In this document: piece after piece, positions 23,121 to 33,262 of the stretch | Layout of the letters: each line of letters begins with the position of its first letter | Position numbering within the stretch: the first letter of the stretch is position 1 | Origin: Actinomycetota bacterium | GTDB lineage: Bacteria > Actinomycetota > Thermoleophilia > Solirubrobacterales > 70-9 | DNA length: 64,000 nt | Direction of reading: 5' to 3' | NCBI GenBank assembly: GCA_005885405.1 | Contig: VAYN01000007.1 | Location: 27,794-91,793, forward strand | Notes under the pieces: model-generated | Databases searched by the model: none | What the model was told of the DNA's origin: nothing | What the model saw: only the letters and a program-made list of their open reading frames with translations | Translations under genes and position numbers: made by a program

Positions 23121-24971
23121 TCAGCGTCCTTTGACGCTCACAGGCCGCGAGGCGCCCGGTCCGTAGGGCCAGCCCTCGCGGCCTTTTACGTAGGCGCGGA
23201 ACTGAAAGCGGACGCCGCGGCTGTCGTCGTCGCTGAACCGGTAGGCGTAGCGGAAGCGACCGTGGCGGTCGGCCTCGACGGTGCGGAACTCGCTCCAGCG
23301 GGCGCCCGGATAGCGGAACTGCAGCTCGACCGGGATGCCGCCAACCGCGCCCACCGCCCCCGCTGCCGGAATCCTGCCGCTGAAGATGACCGGTGCCCCG
23401 CCGATGGCGGCTGTCGCCGTCGAGGCCCGGAAACGGATGGCCGTCGCCGCGGCGAGCTCGGTGACGGGACCCTCAGCCTTCGTCAGCTGGCGACTGCCGT
23501 CGAAGCCGGCGACCACCTCCCTGCTCGGTCCGGGCTTCAGTCGCAGCGAGAAGGTCCCATCGGCGCCGGTGCGGACCAGAGTGGTTCGCTGGGGTCGGTC
23601 AGCGCCCGCGGCGAAGGTCTCGCTGATCGCAATCGTTTGGCCGGCGAGCGGCCCGCCCGAGGCGCGCCGTAGGGAGCCGCTGAAACGCAGACCGGAGAGC
23701 TGGGACCGCAGGGTTACCTGCGTCTTCAGCGGGTTGACCAGAACCATCCGGCCTCCCCGGACCCGGTTGTCGCCGTTGGCGGAGTTGCCGGCGGCGTCGA
23801 AGCCGGTGGCTAGGAACTCGTACTTGCCGGGCGGGTAGGCGTCGGAGTCCCAGCGGGCAACCAGGCGCCCGGCCTCCACCCGAGTCGGGAGCGCCTCGTA
23901 GCGAGCGCGGGTCCCGGACCGGCGGACGCCGATCGAGCCGCGATCGGCGCTCGGTCCGGAAAGCCGATCGCCGACCGAAGCCTCGATCCGCTCCGGGTCG
24001 GCCGGGTCCTGGGCGGCGGCGAACTCCACCCGCGGTGGTTCTTCGTCGATCCGCACCGTCGCGCTCTGCGGCGGTGGCGAGCCGGCCGCACCGTCGCCGA
24101 CGTTGCCGGCGGCGTCGCGTCCATAGAAGCGGATCGCGTGGACCCCGCTGCCGCCGACCCAGGCGAAGGCCGTGGCACCGGGGGCGGTGATCGGCGAGGC
24201 GCCATCGATCGCAATCGCGCTGAAGGGGCCGGCGGGGCCGGTCGGCTCCATCCCTGAGAGGTTGTCGGCGCTCGTCGCCGTCAGCTTCACCGGGCCGTTG
24301 CTCCACCCGGACGGGACGCCTTCCAGCGTGACCGCCGGCGCCGCGGCGTCGACGGCGAGGAAGACCGTCTGAGCTTGGGAGCGGACGCCTGAGCCCGAAA
24401 CCGACACCACCCGTGCCTCGGTGATGCCCTCCGGGAGCAATCCGAGAGAGACCTGGCCCGCGTTCGCCGCAATGCGGATATCACCAGGCCTCAGCGCCAC
24501 CTCGTAGCCCGAAATCCCCGAAAGCGGCAGCGCGACCGCGGGCGGATCGAGCTCGAGTTTCGCCTGCTCGCCCCCGAGGAGCCAGCGCCCGGGCCCGTGC
24601 ACGGTGGGCGGCGGTGGCACCGCGTCGTCGAACCGAAGCAAGGTCTCAGCCCGGCGCAACTCGTTGCCGGCTGCGTCCTCGAGCCAGCCTTCCAGCGTGT
24701 AGACGCCGCTCACCGGTGGCACCTGGACTTTTTCGAGGGGATCGCGCGCAGGCGCCTCCATCAGCCCGCCGACCTGCTGTCCTTGTGGGTCGAGCAGCCG
24801 GTAAGCCGCCCGCGTGCCGTCGCTCGCCACTCCTGGAACCTCTCGCGGGTCGATCGAGAAAACGGGGCTCGCCTGCCAGCTGGCGGAGCTCGCCTGGGAC
24901 GGACCACTTCCTGCCATCGAGAGCAGACCGACCACCAGGCCCGCAATCAGCCTTCTCCTCAGCCGGCTCAC
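23121..24971 (-). CDS. Secreted protein with repeated Ig-like domains
   Basis: 616 residues. N-terminal signal peptide (basic RLRRR, then AGLVVGLLSMAGSG, cleavage near QASSA). Several beta-sandwich-like repeats follow with recurring phrases: YTLEGWLEDAAGNELR, IRFYGRDAAGNVGDG and FLATGFDAAGNSANG, the xxDAAGN turn typical of bacterial Ig-like (Big/SLAP-type) domains. The C-terminal part carries carboxypeptidase-regulatory-like segments (GADGTFSLRLKPG, ADRHGRFRYAYRF). Likely an adhesive or cell-wall-associated exoprotein. Its ATG overlaps the stop of the sigma/anti-sigma gene by 4 nt (24968-24971), so the two are translationally coupled. Confidence 0.7.
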   Translation of the reverse strand: MSRLRRRLIAGLVVGLLSMAGSGPSQASSASWQASPVFSIDPREVPGVASDGTRAAYRLLDPQGQQVGGLMEAPARDPLEKVQVPPVSGVYTLEGWLEDAAGNELRRAETLLRFDDAVPPPPTVHGPGRWLLGGEQAKLELDPPAVALPLSGISGYEVALRPGDIRIAANAGQVSLGLLPEGITEARVVSVSGSGVRSQAQTVFLAVDAAAPAVTLEGVPSGWSNGPVKLTATSADNLSGMEPTGPAGPFSAIAIDGASPITAPGATAFAWVGGSGVHAIRFYGRDAAGNVGDGAAGSPPPQSATVRIDEEPPRVEFAAAQDPADPERIEASVGDRLSGPSADRGSIGVRRSGTRARYEALPTRVEAGRLVARWDSDAYPPGKYEFLATGFDAAGNSANGDNRVRGGRMVLVNPLKTQVTLRSQLSGLRFSGSLRRASGGPLAGQTIAISETFAAGADRPQRTTLVRTGADGTFSLRLKPGPSREVVAGFDGSRQLTKAEGPVTELAAATAIRFRASTATAAIGGAPVIFSGRIPAAGAVGAVGGIPVELQFRYPGARWSEFRTVEADRHGRFRYAYRFSDDDSRGVRFQFRAYVKGREGWPYGPGASRPVSVKGR

Positions 24972-26248
24972 GGGCCGAACTCCCCGGCCGGGCTGCTGCC
25001 GCCGGAGCTGGGCGCCGGAGCCGGTGCGGCGACCGGTTCGGGCGCCGGTTCCGGTTCCGGGATGGGTTCGGCGCTGACGGGTTCCGGTTCGACGGCGACT
25101 GGTTCGGTTTTCGCTGGTGCTTCGGCGGCTGGCTGCTGTTCGGGAGTGGGCTTTGGCGTCGCCTCCGGATGCGGCTCGGGAGCCGGCGCCGGATCGGGCT
25201 CGCTCGGGAGCGGAGGCTGCGGCTCCGGGAGGGAGTCAACCCGGCGGTCCTGCTGGCGCACGATGGCGTGTGGTTGCTCGTCGCCGCCTTCGAGCGGCCC
25301 TGGGAGGACACCGGTGGCGAAGCAAGCCGCGGCACTGCCCGCGGCGCCGATGCAGATGGCGGCGATCTTCGCCAGGCCGGCCCCGCCGGCCCCACCACCG
25401 CCGGCGATCTGCACGACCGCCTCGCCGCGGCCGCCGAAGCGGGACGCCGCATTCCCGATCGCCTCGTGGACCCGTTCCAAGAGCGAGCGGTGCACAGGGA
25501 CGGCGGGGGCCAAGGCAGCCGCGGCTGCCGGTGCCGCCCGGTAGGTCCGCAACGTGGCCCGGCAGGCGGCGCACGCCCGCAGGTGCTCGCGCAGCTCCGC
25601 CACCTGCTCGCGACCGGCCTCGCCGTCGCAGAAGGCCGAGAGCAGCGGCTTCATCTCCGCGCAGCGGCTGCCGTCCTCGCTGCGCGCGACGAGGCTGCGG
25701 AACCGCTCCCGTCCCTCGGCGAGGCAGCGGTTCACTTTCGTCTGGCTCCAGCGGGTGATCTCGCCGATCTCGGCGTACGAGTAGCCCTCGGCGAGCAGCG
25801 TCAGCGCCCGCAGCTCCTGGGGCTTCAGCGCTTGCAGCGCCTCGCGGCTGCGGAACACCGCCTCCCGCCGCTCGAGCCTCTCCGCCGGGCCGTCGCCGGG
25901 GGAGGGGAGGAGCGCGGTCCAGTCCTCGTCGCCGGGCTCGGGGGCGCGAGCGGCCGGGCCGGCGAGGACGCGCTCGCGCTCTTGGCGGACCGCCAGCGCC
26001 TCGTGCTTGACCACCGTCTGCATCCACTTGACCAGTTGTCGCGGCTCCGCCGTCGGCGCCTTGCGCAGGAGGATCTCCAGGCCGCGCTGCAGGGCTTCGT
26101 CGGCGTCGTCGGCGCAGAGGGAGTAGCGGGCGGCGGTCCGCCGCAGAGCCGCCTCGTGCCGCGAGTAGGTCTCGACAGCCGCCCGCTTGCGGGCGGCGTG
26201 GTCATTCTGGCCGAGCGGGTTCGCACCCCCGGCGTTGAGAGTCTGCAT
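24968..26248 (-). CDS. ECF-like sigma factor fused to zinc-finger anti-sigma domain and TM helix
   Basis: 426 residues combining a regulator and its inhibitor. Sigma region 2 (about residues 25-80, [17 protein letters not shown] and [11 protein letters not shown]), region 4 helix-turn-helix (about 125-180, [19 protein letters not shown]), a zinc anti-sigma module ([17 protein letters not shown] then HLRACAACR), a single TM segment ([18 protein letters not shown]) and an extracellular Pro/Glu/Ala-rich tail of about 120 residues. Membrane-tethered sigma/anti-sigma fusions are known in a few ECF groups; activation would need proteolytic release or a conformational change. The frame is open further upstream but ATG 26248 starts the conserved part. 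It is coupled by 4 nt to the Ig-like exoprotein gene, a plausible target or sensor partner. Confidence 0.72.
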   Translation of the reverse strand: MQTLNAGGANPLGQNDHAARKRAAVETYSRHEAALRRTAARYSLCADDADEALQRGLEILLRKAPTAEPRQLVKWMQTVVKHEALAVRQERERVLAGPAARAPEPGDEDWTALLPSPGDGPAERLERREAVFRSREALQALKPQELRALTLLAEGYSYAEIGEITRWSQTKVNRCLAEGRERFRSLVARSEDGSRCAEMKPLLSAFCDGEAGREQVAELREHLRACAACRATLRTYRAAPAAAAALAPAVPVHRSLLERVHEAIGNAASRFGGRGEAVVQIAGGGGAGGAGLAKIAAICIGAAGSAAACFATGVLPGPLEGGDEQPHAIVRQQDRRVDSLPEPQPPLPSEPDPAPAPEPHPEATPKPTPEQQPAAEAPAKTEPVAVEPEPVSAEPIPEPEPAPEPVAAPAPAPSSGGSSPAGEFGP

Positions 26249-26410
26249 CGCTGTCTCGTTTTCCCTGCCGCTTCGGTCGTCTCGTTCGGACACTGGCAGC
26301 GATAGGTACGAGAGCGGTTCGACTCTCCCCCCACTGGACAAATGCCTCAGGGCAAAAGGACGGAAATTGCAAAGCGGATCAGAAGAACGTCCAGACGGTC
26401 GTTCGCTCGC

Positions 26411-26416
26411 TAGGAT
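26411..26416 (+). promoter_or_regulatory. -10 hexamer TAGGAT, leaderless promoter candidate
   Basis: TAGGAT ends 7 nt before the ATG at 26424, which also marks the start of the conserved Rossmann fold of the epimerase-family gene. Confidence 0.45.
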
Positions 26417-26423
26417 CGCCCCC

Positions 26424-27371
26424 ATGAGCACTTGCGTAGTCACCGGCGGCGCCGGTTTCCTCGGTTCCCATCTCTGCGAACGACTACTGCGGGACGGGCA
26501 TCGAGTCATCTGCATCGACAACCTCGAGACCGGATCGCTGGAGAACATCGCCCACATCCGCGACGAGGCGTTCGAGTTCCGCAACATCGACATCACCGAG
26601 AAGGTCGACATCCCGGAGCCGGTCGACTTCGTCTACCACCTTGCCTCGCCGGCGAGCCCGATCGACTACCTGCGGCTGCCGCTGCACACGCTCAAGGTCG
26701 GCTCCCACGGCACCCACCACATGCTCGGCGTCGCCAAGTGGAAGCGCGCCCGCTTCCTGATCGCCTCGACCAGCGAGGTCTACGGCGACCCCGAGGTCCA
26801 TCCGCAGAAAGAGGACTACTGGGGGCACGTCAACCCGATTGGCCCGCGCGGCGTCTACGACGAGGCGAAGCGCTATGCGGAGGCGCTGACGATGGCCTAC
26901 CACCGCCAGCAGGGCGTGGACACGGCGATGGTCCGCATCTTCAACACCTACGGCCCGCGGATGCGCGCCCACGACGGCCGCGCGATCCCGACCTTCCTCC
27001 GCCAGGCGCTGCAGGACCGGCCGATCACGGTCTTCGGTGACGGTAGCCAGACCCGCAGCTTCTGTTACGTCGACGACCTGATCGACGGCATCGTCCGCCT
27101 CGCCGAGTCCGACGTGCACTCGCCCGTCAACATCGGCAACCCGGACGAGTTCACCCTCCTGGAACTGGCGAAGAAGGTCGTCGAGCTGACCGACTCGCGC
27201 TCGGAGATCGTCTACGAGGCGCTGCCCACCGACGACCCCAAACAGCGCCGCCCCGACATCGGCCGCGCCCGCGACCTGCTCGGCTGGGAACCGACGGTCG
27301 ACCTCACGGAGGGTCTGCGTCGGACGATCGACCAGAGCGGCGTCGAGCGCCTCGTCGGCGCTAGCGACTAG
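26424..27371 (+). CDS. UDP-glucuronate decarboxylase (UDP-xylose synthase) type SDR
   Basis: 315 residues, extended [18 protein letters not shown] at the N-terminus (NAD binding), [12 protein letters not shown] and STSEVYGDP (typical of UXS), catalytic [11 protein letters not shown] with Tyr and Lys, [11 protein letters not shown], and [15 protein letters not shown] at the C-terminus. Converts UDP-glucuronate to UDP-xylose for surface glycans. The start at 26424 is fixed by the Rossmann fold and the TAGGAT element; the frame upstream is noncoding. A terminator separates it from the convergent HtaA-like gene. dTDP-glucose dehydratase is less likely given the ASPASP motif. Confidence 0.82.
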   Translation: MSTCVVTGGAGFLGSHLCERLLRDGHRVICIDNLETGSLENIAHIRDEAFEFRNIDITEKVDIPEPVDFVYHLASPASPIDYLRLPLHTLKVGSHGTHHMLGVAKWKRARFLIASTSEVYGDPEVHPQKEDYWGHVNPIGPRGVYDEAKRYAEALTMAYHRQQGVDTAMVRIFNTYGPRMRAHDGRAIPTFLRQALQDRPITVFGDGSQTRSFCYVDDLIDGIVRLAESDVHSPVNIGNPDEFTLLELAKKVVELTDSRSEIVYEALPTDDPKQRRPDIGRARDLLGWEPTVDLTEGLRRTIDQSGVERLVGASD

Positions 27372-27391
27372 CGCCGACCAAGCAACAAAAA

Positions 27392-27413
27392 GGGGCGGCC
27401 CGAAGGCCGCCCC
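27392..27413 (-). terminator. Intrinsic terminator for the HtaA-like gene (bidirectional stem)
   Basis: Nine-bp GC stem (27392-27400 with 27405-27413) closed by a TTCG loop on the minus strand and followed there by five T residues, a textbook Rho-independent terminator. The same stem also follows the convergent epimerase gene. Confidence 0.85.
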
Positions 27414-27442
27414 CTCTCGCGATGCAGCGAGCTTGTTGCTGA

Positions 27443-28735
27443 CTACTGGGTCTGGGCGGTGAAGGAGAACGTGCCCAGCGGGTTGCCGGCGGTGATGTGG
27501 TCTTTTTCGACCCGTTTCGCCGCTGCCTCTTTGGCTGCTTCTTTGCCGGCTTTTTCTTCAGCTGCTTTCTGGTCCGGATTTGCCGATTCGCATTTTTCCG
27601 GAGCGGCTTTTGCACAGAATTCGGCGTAGAACCCTGCTTCGTAGTAGGCCTGGTAGACCTTGACGAAGCCCTCGAGCACTTCAGCCGAGATCGGCTGAAG
27701 CACTGCCGAGGAGTCGACGCTGACGGTGCGAGCCGCCGCATCGGTGGTGACTTTGGTGATGGTCAGGTCGGCGATCGAGCTGCGCCCGAGGTTGCCGAGG
27801 TTGAGGCTCTCGCTGGCGTTGGATTTGGCGACGACTTCAACCGTCACCGTTTTAGCCGAGAGGTCGAGCCACATGTTGCCCAGCGTGATCTCCGTTTCCA
27901 GCGCCGTGGTGGGGCTGGTCGGGAGTTTCTGCGTCAGTAGCAGGCCACCCGCGGTCTGCACCTGTCCGGCCTGCCCGGTCGGGCCGATGTTGCCGCCGCT
28001 GATCGGAAGCTCGTAGTTGCCGAAGCCTTTTTCGGTGGTCGGTGCGATCACCGCGGCCTCGGTTTCCACGTCTTTCAGCTTTTTCAGCAGTTCCTGGTCG
28101 GCGTTGAAGCTGACGTTGCCGCCGGGAACGATCGTAACCGTGGCCGGCTGCTCTTCGGCCTTGGCCGAACCCATCAGCTTGTTGGCGATGAACGGCTTCG
28201 GCTTGCCCTTGGCGTAGCCGAGCTTCTTGTTCAGCTTCTTCGCCGCCGTCTTGGTCAGCTTCAGCTTCTTGATCGTCATGCTGACGCCGAAGCCGGCGCG
28301 GGTGAAGCTGTAGCCGCTGACGGTTGCGAGCTTGATCTTCTTCCCAGCGACCTTGGCGAAGAGGGCTTTCTTGTTCGTGTCGAGGACGAGCCCCTTGACC
28401 GGCGCGCTCTTCTTGCCGGCCTTGAACTTGAGGCCGCCGCCAAGGTTGACGGTGCCGCCGCCGGTGGTCGGATCGACTTCGCCGCCGGTGCCCGGGAAGG
28501 TGGCCTTCTTGCCCTTCAGCTTCGCGGGCGCGATCTTCGTCGTCTTGATCCCAAACGTCTTCAGGTACTTCGTGAAGCCGTTGTTGAGGGTGATGGTCGC
28601 GGAGCCGCTTTCGACCGGATCGGCCGTCGCAGAGGCGTAGGGAGCGAACGCCAGCAGCGCGAACAGCGCAGCAGCGAGAGCCGCCAGTGGCAGCTTCGTA
28701 CCCCTAGCCATCCGTGGCTGGGTTGCTTCAGTCAT
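27443..28735 (-). CDS. Secreted HtaA-like surface protein
   Basis: 430 residues. Signal peptide ([21 protein letters not shown]) followed by two Lys/Gly/Thr-rich beta domains: [39 protein letters not shown], and a second copy with [22 protein letters not shown] and [10 protein letters not shown]. This arrangement resembles HtaA domains, known in corynebacterial heme uptake; heme binding here is only inference. A Lys/Ala/Glu-rich linker precedes the C-terminal SFTAQTQ. ATG at 28735 has an excellent GGAGGA site. It diverges from the mutase gene. Confidence 0.6.
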   Translation of the reverse strand: MTEATQPRMARGTKLPLAALAAALFALLAFAPYASATADPVESGSATITLNNGFTKYLKTFGIKTTKIAPAKLKGKKATFPGTGGEVDPTTGGGTVNLGGGLKFKAGKKSAPVKGLVLDTNKKALFAKVAGKKIKLATVSGYSFTRAGFGVSMTIKKLKLTKTAAKKLNKKLGYAKGKPKPFIANKLMGSAKAEEQPATVTIVPGGNVSFNADQELLKKLKDVETEAAVIAPTTEKGFGNYELPISGGNIGPTGQAGQVQTAGGLLLTQKLPTSPTTALETEITLGNMWLDLSAKTVTVEVVAKSNASESLNLGNLGRSSIADLTITKVTTDAAARTVSVDSSAVLQPISAEVLEGFVKVYQAYYEAGFYAEFCAKAAPEKCESANPDQKAAEEKAGKEAAKEAAAKRVEKDHITAGNPLGTFSFTAQTQ

Positions 28736-28851
28736 ATGTGAGTCCTCCGTTGCTGCCGCCCCCTGCTGTCCCGTTAGGCGACTTACGGCGATTTGTTGTC
28801 TGTCCAGGTTATTCCCGGATCACTGCTCTTTACAACCCCGCCGGCGGACAG

Positions 28852-30522
28852 ATGTTCCGCTTCAATATTCTCCCCCGGGTGACTGCAGCTGACGGATCCG
28901 GCGCCCAGGAGGCGCACCGCACGATCGCACCCGTGGTCGGACCCGACGACGAGCGCGTCTTCACCGACTCCGGGATCGAGATCCAGCCCCTCTACGACGA
29001 GGGCGATGTCGCCCCAGGGCTGGAGGAGCGGCTCGGCGAGCCGGGCCAGCCGCCGTTCACCCGCGGCATCCATGAGCGGATGTACCGCGACCGGCTCTGG
29101 ACGATGCGCCAGTACGCCGGCTTCGCCTCCCCCGAGGACACCAACGAGCGCTACCGCTACCTGATCGAGCACGGCTCGACCGGCCTCTCGATGGCCTTTG
29201 ACCTGCCGACCCAGCTCGGCCGCGACTCCGACGACCCGCTCTGCCACGGCGAGGTCGGCCGCACCGGCGTCCCGATCGACACGATCGAGGACATGCGGAT
29301 CTGCTTCGACCAGATCCCGCTCGACGGCGTCTCGACCTCGATGACGATCAATGCCCCGGCGGCGATTCTGCTGCTGCTCTACGAGCTGGTCGGCGAGGAA
29401 CAGGGTGTGCCCTCCGAGAAGCTGCGCGGCACCGTCCAGAACGACGTGCTGAAGGAGTACATGGCGCGCGGCAACTACATCTACCCGGCCGAGCCGACGA
29501 TGCGGCTGACGACGGACATCTTCGAGTACTGCAGCGAGAACGTGCCGAAATGGAACACGATCTCGATCTCCGGGTACCACATCCGCGAGAAGGGCTGCTC
29601 GGCCGTGCAGGAGGTCGCCTTCACGCTCTCCAACGCGATTGCCTACGTCGAAGCGGCGCTCGAGCGAGGGCTGAAGATCGACGAGTTCGCGCCGCGGCTG
29701 GCCTTCTTCTTCAACGGCCACAACAACGTCTTCCAGGAGATCGCCAAGTTCCGGGCGGTGCGGCGGATGTGGGCGGAGATCGTCAAGGAGCGGTTCGGGG
29801 CGGAGAACGAGAAATCGATGCAGATCCGCTTCCACACCCAGACCGGCGGCGTCACCCTGCAGGCCCAGCAGCCGGAGGTCAACATCATCCGCGTCGCCCT
29901 GCAGGGCTTCGCCGCAGTCTGCGGCGGCACCCAGTCGCTGCACACCAACGGCTTCGACGAGGCGCTGGCGCTGCCGACCGAGCGCTCGGCCCGGATCGCC
30001 CTGCGAACCCAGCAGGTGATCGCCTACGAGTCCGGGGCGGCGGACACCGTCGACCCCTTCGCCGGCTCCTACTTCGTCGAGTCGCTGACCGACGAGATCG
30101 AACTGCGGGCCAAGGAGCTGATGGAGAAGGTCGAAGAGCTCGGCGGCTCGGTCGAGGCGCTGGAGTTCATGCAGCGAGAGATCGAGGAGTCGGCCCTCAG
30201 CTATCACGAGCGCTACAAGAGCGGCCAGGACGTGATCGTCGGCGTCAATAAATTCGTCACCGACCAGGTCGACGACGTCGACATCCTCAAGGTCGACCCC
30301 GAGGCCGAGCAGCGCCAGCTGGCCCGTCTCAAGGCCTTCAAGGAGAACCGTGACCAGGCCGAGGTCGAGGCCAAGCTCGAGTCGATCCGCGACGCAGCCC
30401 GCGGCGACGGCAACCTCCTGCACCCGATCCGCGCCGCCCTCAAAGCCAACGCTTCGATCGGCGAGGTCTGTGGCGCCATGCGCGAGGTCTTCGGCGAATA
30501 CAAGGGCGGCGCTTTCTTCTAA
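28852..30522 (+). CDS. Methylmalonyl-CoA mutase large (catalytic) subunit
   Basis: 556 residues, catalytic TIM-barrel only; no B12-binding DxHxxG domain is attached, so a separate cobalamin subunit must exist elsewhere. Converts (R)-methylmalonyl-CoA to succinyl-CoA in propionate use. Signatures: [66 protein letters not shown], and [22 protein letters not shown], partly quoted. The Tyr of RQYAGF is as in methylmalonyl-CoA mutases, whereas hydroxyisobutyryl-CoA mutases have Ile there. ATG 28852 chosen; GTG 28879 is possible. The open frame upstream overlaps the opposing gene and is not coding. PccB lies 1.1 kb downstream, completing the pathway. Confidence 0.85.
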   Translation: MFRFNILPRVTAADGSGAQEAHRTIAPVVGPDDERVFTDSGIEIQPLYDEGDVAPGLEERLGEPGQPPFTRGIHERMYRDRLWTMRQYAGFASPEDTNERYRYLIEHGSTGLSMAFDLPTQLGRDSDDPLCHGEVGRTGVPIDTIEDMRICFDQIPLDGVSTSMTINAPAAILLLLYELVGEEQGVPSEKLRGTVQNDVLKEYMARGNYIYPAEPTMRLTTDIFEYCSENVPKWNTISISGYHIREKGCSAVQEVAFTLSNAIAYVEAALERGLKIDEFAPRLAFFFNGHNNVFQEIAKFRAVRRMWAEIVKERFGAENEKSMQIRFHTQTGGVTLQAQQPEVNIIRVALQGFAAVCGGTQSLHTNGFDEALALPTERSARIALRTQQVIAYESGAADTVDPFAGSYFVESLTDEIELRAKELMEKVEELGGSVEALEFMQREIEESALSYHERYKSGQDVIVGVNKFVTDQVDDVDILKVDPEAEQRQLARLKAFKENRDQAEVEAKLESIRDAARGDGNLLHPIRAALKANASIGEVCGAMREVFGEYKGGAFF

Positions 30523-30601
30523 GCCCCCGAAGTGCTGAACGGTTCGTCCCAGCTTTCGCAGCCGGGGAGGAACGTGGCGGCGGTAGTTGAAGCCGCAACC
30601 G

Positions 30602-30811
30602 ATGATCGAGGTTTCCAGGACCCTGATGAAGTCCGAACCCGAGCTGGCGGAGCTGATCGCCACCGTCGAGGGGGTCGAGGTGACGATGGCCGAGAAGGGC
30701 TTCGGCACCCGTGTCCAGCTGCGTGCCGGGGAGGAGTCCGGTCTCGGCGAGGCCGATCTGGAAGCAGTGCTCGACCACCTGGCGGAGCCGCAGCGGCGAC
30801 CGTTCGTCTGA
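30602..30811 (+). CDS. Small hypothetical protein
   Basis: 69 residues from ATG 30602 (TTG 30587 is an alternative, with GGGGAGGA upstream). The sequence MIEVSRTLMKSEPELAEL then VEVTMAEKGFGTRVQLRAG shows an alpha-beta pattern, with no known motif. It sits 80 nt after the mutase gene in the same direction and is probably cotranscribed with it or with the next gene. Length, codon use and the internal pattern suggest it is real, but I cannot name it. Confidence 0.5.
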   Translation: MIEVSRTLMKSEPELAELIATVEGVEVTMAEKGFGTRVQLRAGEESGLGEADLEAVLDHLAEPQRRPFV

Positions 30812-30839
30812 CAACGAAGTCCAAAGGAGACTCTGAAGA

Positions 30840-31532
30840 GTGAAGACCCTGAAGCGGCACCTCACGGTTGCCAACGTCTTGTCCATCACCGCGATTTTCA
30901 TCGCCCTCAGCGCGACCGCGGTGGCGGCCACCAAGCTGGGTGCCGGCCAGGTGAAGGCCGTCAACATCGCCCGCCAGGCGGTGACCAACGCCAAAATCAA
31001 GACCCAGGCGGTCACCTCCGGGAAAATCAAAAACGGTGGGGTCGTCAACGCTGACCTCGGCGCCGGCGCAGTCAGCAACTCGAAGATCGTGAACGGCGCT
31101 GTCGGCGCTTCGAAGCTCGCCAAGGAAGCCGTCACCAGCGGCGCCCTCGCGAAGAAAGCCGTTACCGAAGCCAAACTGGGTGCGGAATCGGTCGGAACTG
31201 GCAAGCTCGACAACGAAGCGGTCACCTCGGCGAAGGTTTCTTCAACGGTCTGGAAGCAGCTGGTCAAGAACGTCCAGTACGTGACCGAAACCAGCGCCAA
31301 CAACTCCGAAGACGAAAAGAACGTGACGGCCTCCTGCCCGACCGGCAAGGAAGCGATTGCCGGCGGCGCCCGGGTCAACGCGCCCGCCAGCGTCAAAGTC
31401 GCGCTTAACGGCGATTACCCCGCTGTTGCCTCGAACAACGCTCGCACCGGCTGGATCGCCTCCGGCCGCGAGACCCCCGAAGAGGCTGGCAACTGGCAGA
31501 TCGTCGCCTATGTGATCTGCGCAGAACTGTAG
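30840..31532 (+). CDS. Secreted coil-repeat protein (tail-fibre or collagen-like stalk style)
   Basis: 230 residues. After a signal-anchor segment (NVLSITAIFIALSATAVAA) come about ten tandem units with the pattern AV-x(2-3)-K-I/L-x(2)-G/A (for example NAKIKTQAVTSGKIKNG, GASKLAKEAVTSGALAKK), then a globular C-terminus with two Cys (ASCPTGKEAIAGGARV and VICAEL). Such regular heptad-like or ten-residue repeats form trimeric stalks in fibre proteins; the C-terminal domain may bind a ligand. GTG start with AAAGGAG about 12 nt upstream. A strong terminator follows. This protein style is common in Solirubrobacterales by memory. Confidence 0.6.
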   Translation: MKTLKRHLTVANVLSITAIFIALSATAVAATKLGAGQVKAVNIARQAVTNAKIKTQAVTSGKIKNGGVVNADLGAGAVSNSKIVNGAVGASKLAKEAVTSGALAKKAVTEAKLGAESVGTGKLDNEAVTSAKVSSTVWKQLVKNVQYVTETSANNSEDEKNVTASCPTGKEAIAGGARVNAPASVKVALNGDYPAVASNNARTGWIASGRETPEEAGNWQIVAYVICAEL

Positions 31533-31556
31533 ATTCACTGCGCATCGTGGAAACGC

Positions 31557-31582
31557 GAGGGGCCCGCTTCGGCGGGCCCCTC
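31557..31582 (+). terminator. Intrinsic terminator after the coil-repeat gene
   Basis: Eleven-bp perfect stem (31557-31567 with 31572-31582) with a TTCG loop, 24 nt after the stop codon and followed by GTATAT. Confidence 0.8.
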
Positions 31583-31615
31583 GTATATCTGGGGACACTC
31601 CGCGGGCGGCGTAAA

Positions 31616-31621
31616 TAGACT
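31616..31621 (+). promoter_or_regulatory. -10 hexamer TAGACT, leaderless promoter candidate for pccB
   Basis: TAGACT ends 10 nt before the ATG at 31632, just downstream of the terminator of the preceding gene. Confidence 0.4.
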
Positions 31622-31631
31622 TCCGCGCCCG

Positions 31632-33200
31632 ATGCGCGAGAGAAACCCCGAAACCCACGACGAGAAGCTCGCCTACCTGCGCGAGCTGCGCGAGGCGGCG
31701 ATCAACTCCGCCTCCGAGGCCGCGGTCGAGAAGCAGCACGCGAAGGGCAAGATGACGGCCCGCGAGCGGATCGAGAAGCTGCTCGACCCCGGCTCCTTCG
31801 AGGAGCTCGACACCTTCGTCCGCCACCGCACCTACGACTTCGAAATGCAGAAGAACCGGCCCTGGGGCGACGCCGTCGTCACCGGCCACGGGACGATCGA
31901 CGGCCGCACCGTCTTCGTCTTCTCCCAGGACTTCACCGTCTTCGGCGGCAGCCTCGGCGAGGTGATGTCGGAGAAGATGTGCAAGGTGATGGACCTGGCC
32001 GCCCAGGTGGGGGCGCCGGTGATCGGGATCAACGACTCCGGCGGCGCCCGCATCCAGGAGGGGGTCGTCTCCCTCGGTGCCTACGGCGACGTCTTCGTCC
32101 GCAACGTCCAGTGCTCTGGCGTGATTCCGCAGATCAGCCTGATCATGGGCCCCTGCGCCGGCGGCGCCGTCTACTCGCCGGCGATGACCGACTTCATCTT
32201 CATGGTCAAAGAGACCTCGCACATGTTCATCACCGGCCCGGAAGTGATCAAGACCGTGACCGGGGAGGAAGTCGAGTTCGAGGAGCTCGGCGGGGCGATG
32301 AGCCATAACTCGAAGTCCGGCGTCGCCCACTTCGCCGCCGAGGACGAGGAGAGCTGCCTCGAGGACGTCCGCTACCTGATGAGCTTCCTGCCCTCGAACA
32401 ACCTCGAGGCGCCGCCGCGGTTCGAGCCGACGGACGACCCCGAGCGCGAAGACGACGAGCTCGACACGCTCGTCCCCGACGACCCGCAGAAGCCCTACGA
32501 CATGCGCGACGTGATCGCCCGCGTCGTCGACGACGAGGAGTTCTTCGAGGTCCACGAGCACTTCGCGAAAAACATCGTCTGCGGGTTCTCCCGCCTCGAC
32601 GGCTATCCCGTCGGCATCGTCGGCAACCAACCCGCCTTCCTCGCCGGGGTGCTGGACATTGAGGCCTCCGAGAAGGCGGCCCGATTCGTGCGCACCTGCG
32701 ATTGCTACAACATCCCGATCCTCACCTTCACCGACGTCCCGGGCTTCCTGCCGGGGACCGACCAGGAGTGGAACGGGATCATCCGCCACGGCGCCAAGCT
32801 GCTCTACGCCTTCACCGAGGCGACGGTGCCGAAGCTCACTGTCGTCACCCGCAAGGCCTACGGCGGCGCCTACGACGTGATGAACTCCAAGCACATGCTG
32901 GCCGACTACAACGTCGCCTGGCCGACCGCCGAGGTCGCGGTGATGGGCCCAGAGGGCGCCGTCAACATCATCTACCGCAAAGACATCGCCAACTCGCCGA
33001 CCCCCGACGAGCGCCGCCAGAAACTGATCGACGACTACAAAGCCCACTTCGCCAACCCCTACTCGGCGGCGGAGCGCGGCTACATCGACGACGTCATTGA
33101 GCCCCGCCAGACCCGCCCGAAGCTGATCCGGGCGCTGCGGATGCTGCAGACCAAGCGCGTCGATCAGCCGAAGCGCAAGCACGGCAACATTCCGCTTTAG
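31632..33200 (+). CDS. pccB: Propionyl-CoA carboxylase beta chain (carboxyltransferase)
   Basis: 522 residues, full length for the biotin-dependent acyl-CoA carboxyltransferase. Transfers CO2 from carboxybiotin to propionyl-CoA, giving methylmalonyl-CoA. Landmarks: [56 protein letters not shown], and [14 protein letters not shown]. The Asp in GGAYDVM corresponds by memory to Asp422 of Streptomyces PccB, which favours propionyl-CoA over acetyl-CoA (Ile in AccB). The biotinylated alpha subunit is not in the window. Together with the mutase at 28852-30522 this makes a propionate-to-succinyl-CoA route. Confidence 0.88.
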   Translation: MRERNPETHDEKLAYLRELREAAINSASEAAVEKQHAKGKMTARERIEKLLDPGSFEELDTFVRHRTYDFEMQKNRPWGDAVVTGHGTIDGRTVFVFSQDFTVFGGSLGEVMSEKMCKVMDLAAQVGAPVIGINDSGGARIQEGVVSLGAYGDVFVRNVQCSGVIPQISLIMGPCAGGAVYSPAMTDFIFMVKETSHMFITGPEVIKTVTGEEVEFEELGGAMSHNSKSGVAHFAAEDEESCLEDVRYLMSFLPSNNLEAPPRFEPTDDPEREDDELDTLVPDDPQKPYDMRDVIARVVDDEEFFEVHEHFAKNIVCGFSRLDGYPVGIVGNQPAFLAGVLDIEASEKAARFVRTCDCYNIPILTFTDVPGFLPGTDQEWNGIIRHGAKLLYAFTEATVPKLTVVTRKAYGGAYDVMNSKHMLADYNVAWPTAEVAVMGPEGAVNIIYRKDIANSPTPDERRQKLIDDYKAHFANPYSAAERGYIDDVIEPRQTRPKLIRALRMLQTKRVDQPKRKHGNIPL

Positions 33201-33207
33201 CGACGAC

Positions 33208-33227
33208 GCAGTGTCGTACGACACTGC
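33208..33227 (+). promoter_or_regulatory. Perfect 20-bp palindrome, putative toxin-antitoxin operator
   Basis: GCAGTGTCGT followed directly by ACGACACTGC, a fully self-complementary 20-mer with no loop. It abuts the -35 element TTGAAC of the toxin-antitoxin promoter and begins 8 nt after the pccB stop. The absence of a loop favours a protein-binding site over a terminator. Confidence 0.6.
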
Positions 33228-33256
33228 TTGAACCCGTCCGACAGGGTTGCTAGCTT
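33228..33256 (+). promoter_or_regulatory. -35 TTGAAC / 17 bp / -10 TAGCTT, leaderless promoter of toxin-antitoxin operon
   Basis: TTGAAC at 33228-33233 and TAGCTT at 33251-33256 are separated by 17 bp, and the ATG at 33263 is 6 nt past the -10, so the transcript should start at the start codon. Confidence 0.6.
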
Positions 33257-33262
33257 GCGGAT

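Noticed and set aside
30950-31240. Repetitive DNA in the coil-repeat gene as a mobile or tandem repeat element
   Set aside because: The period exists at the protein level (AV..K..G units); nucleotide identity between units is low.
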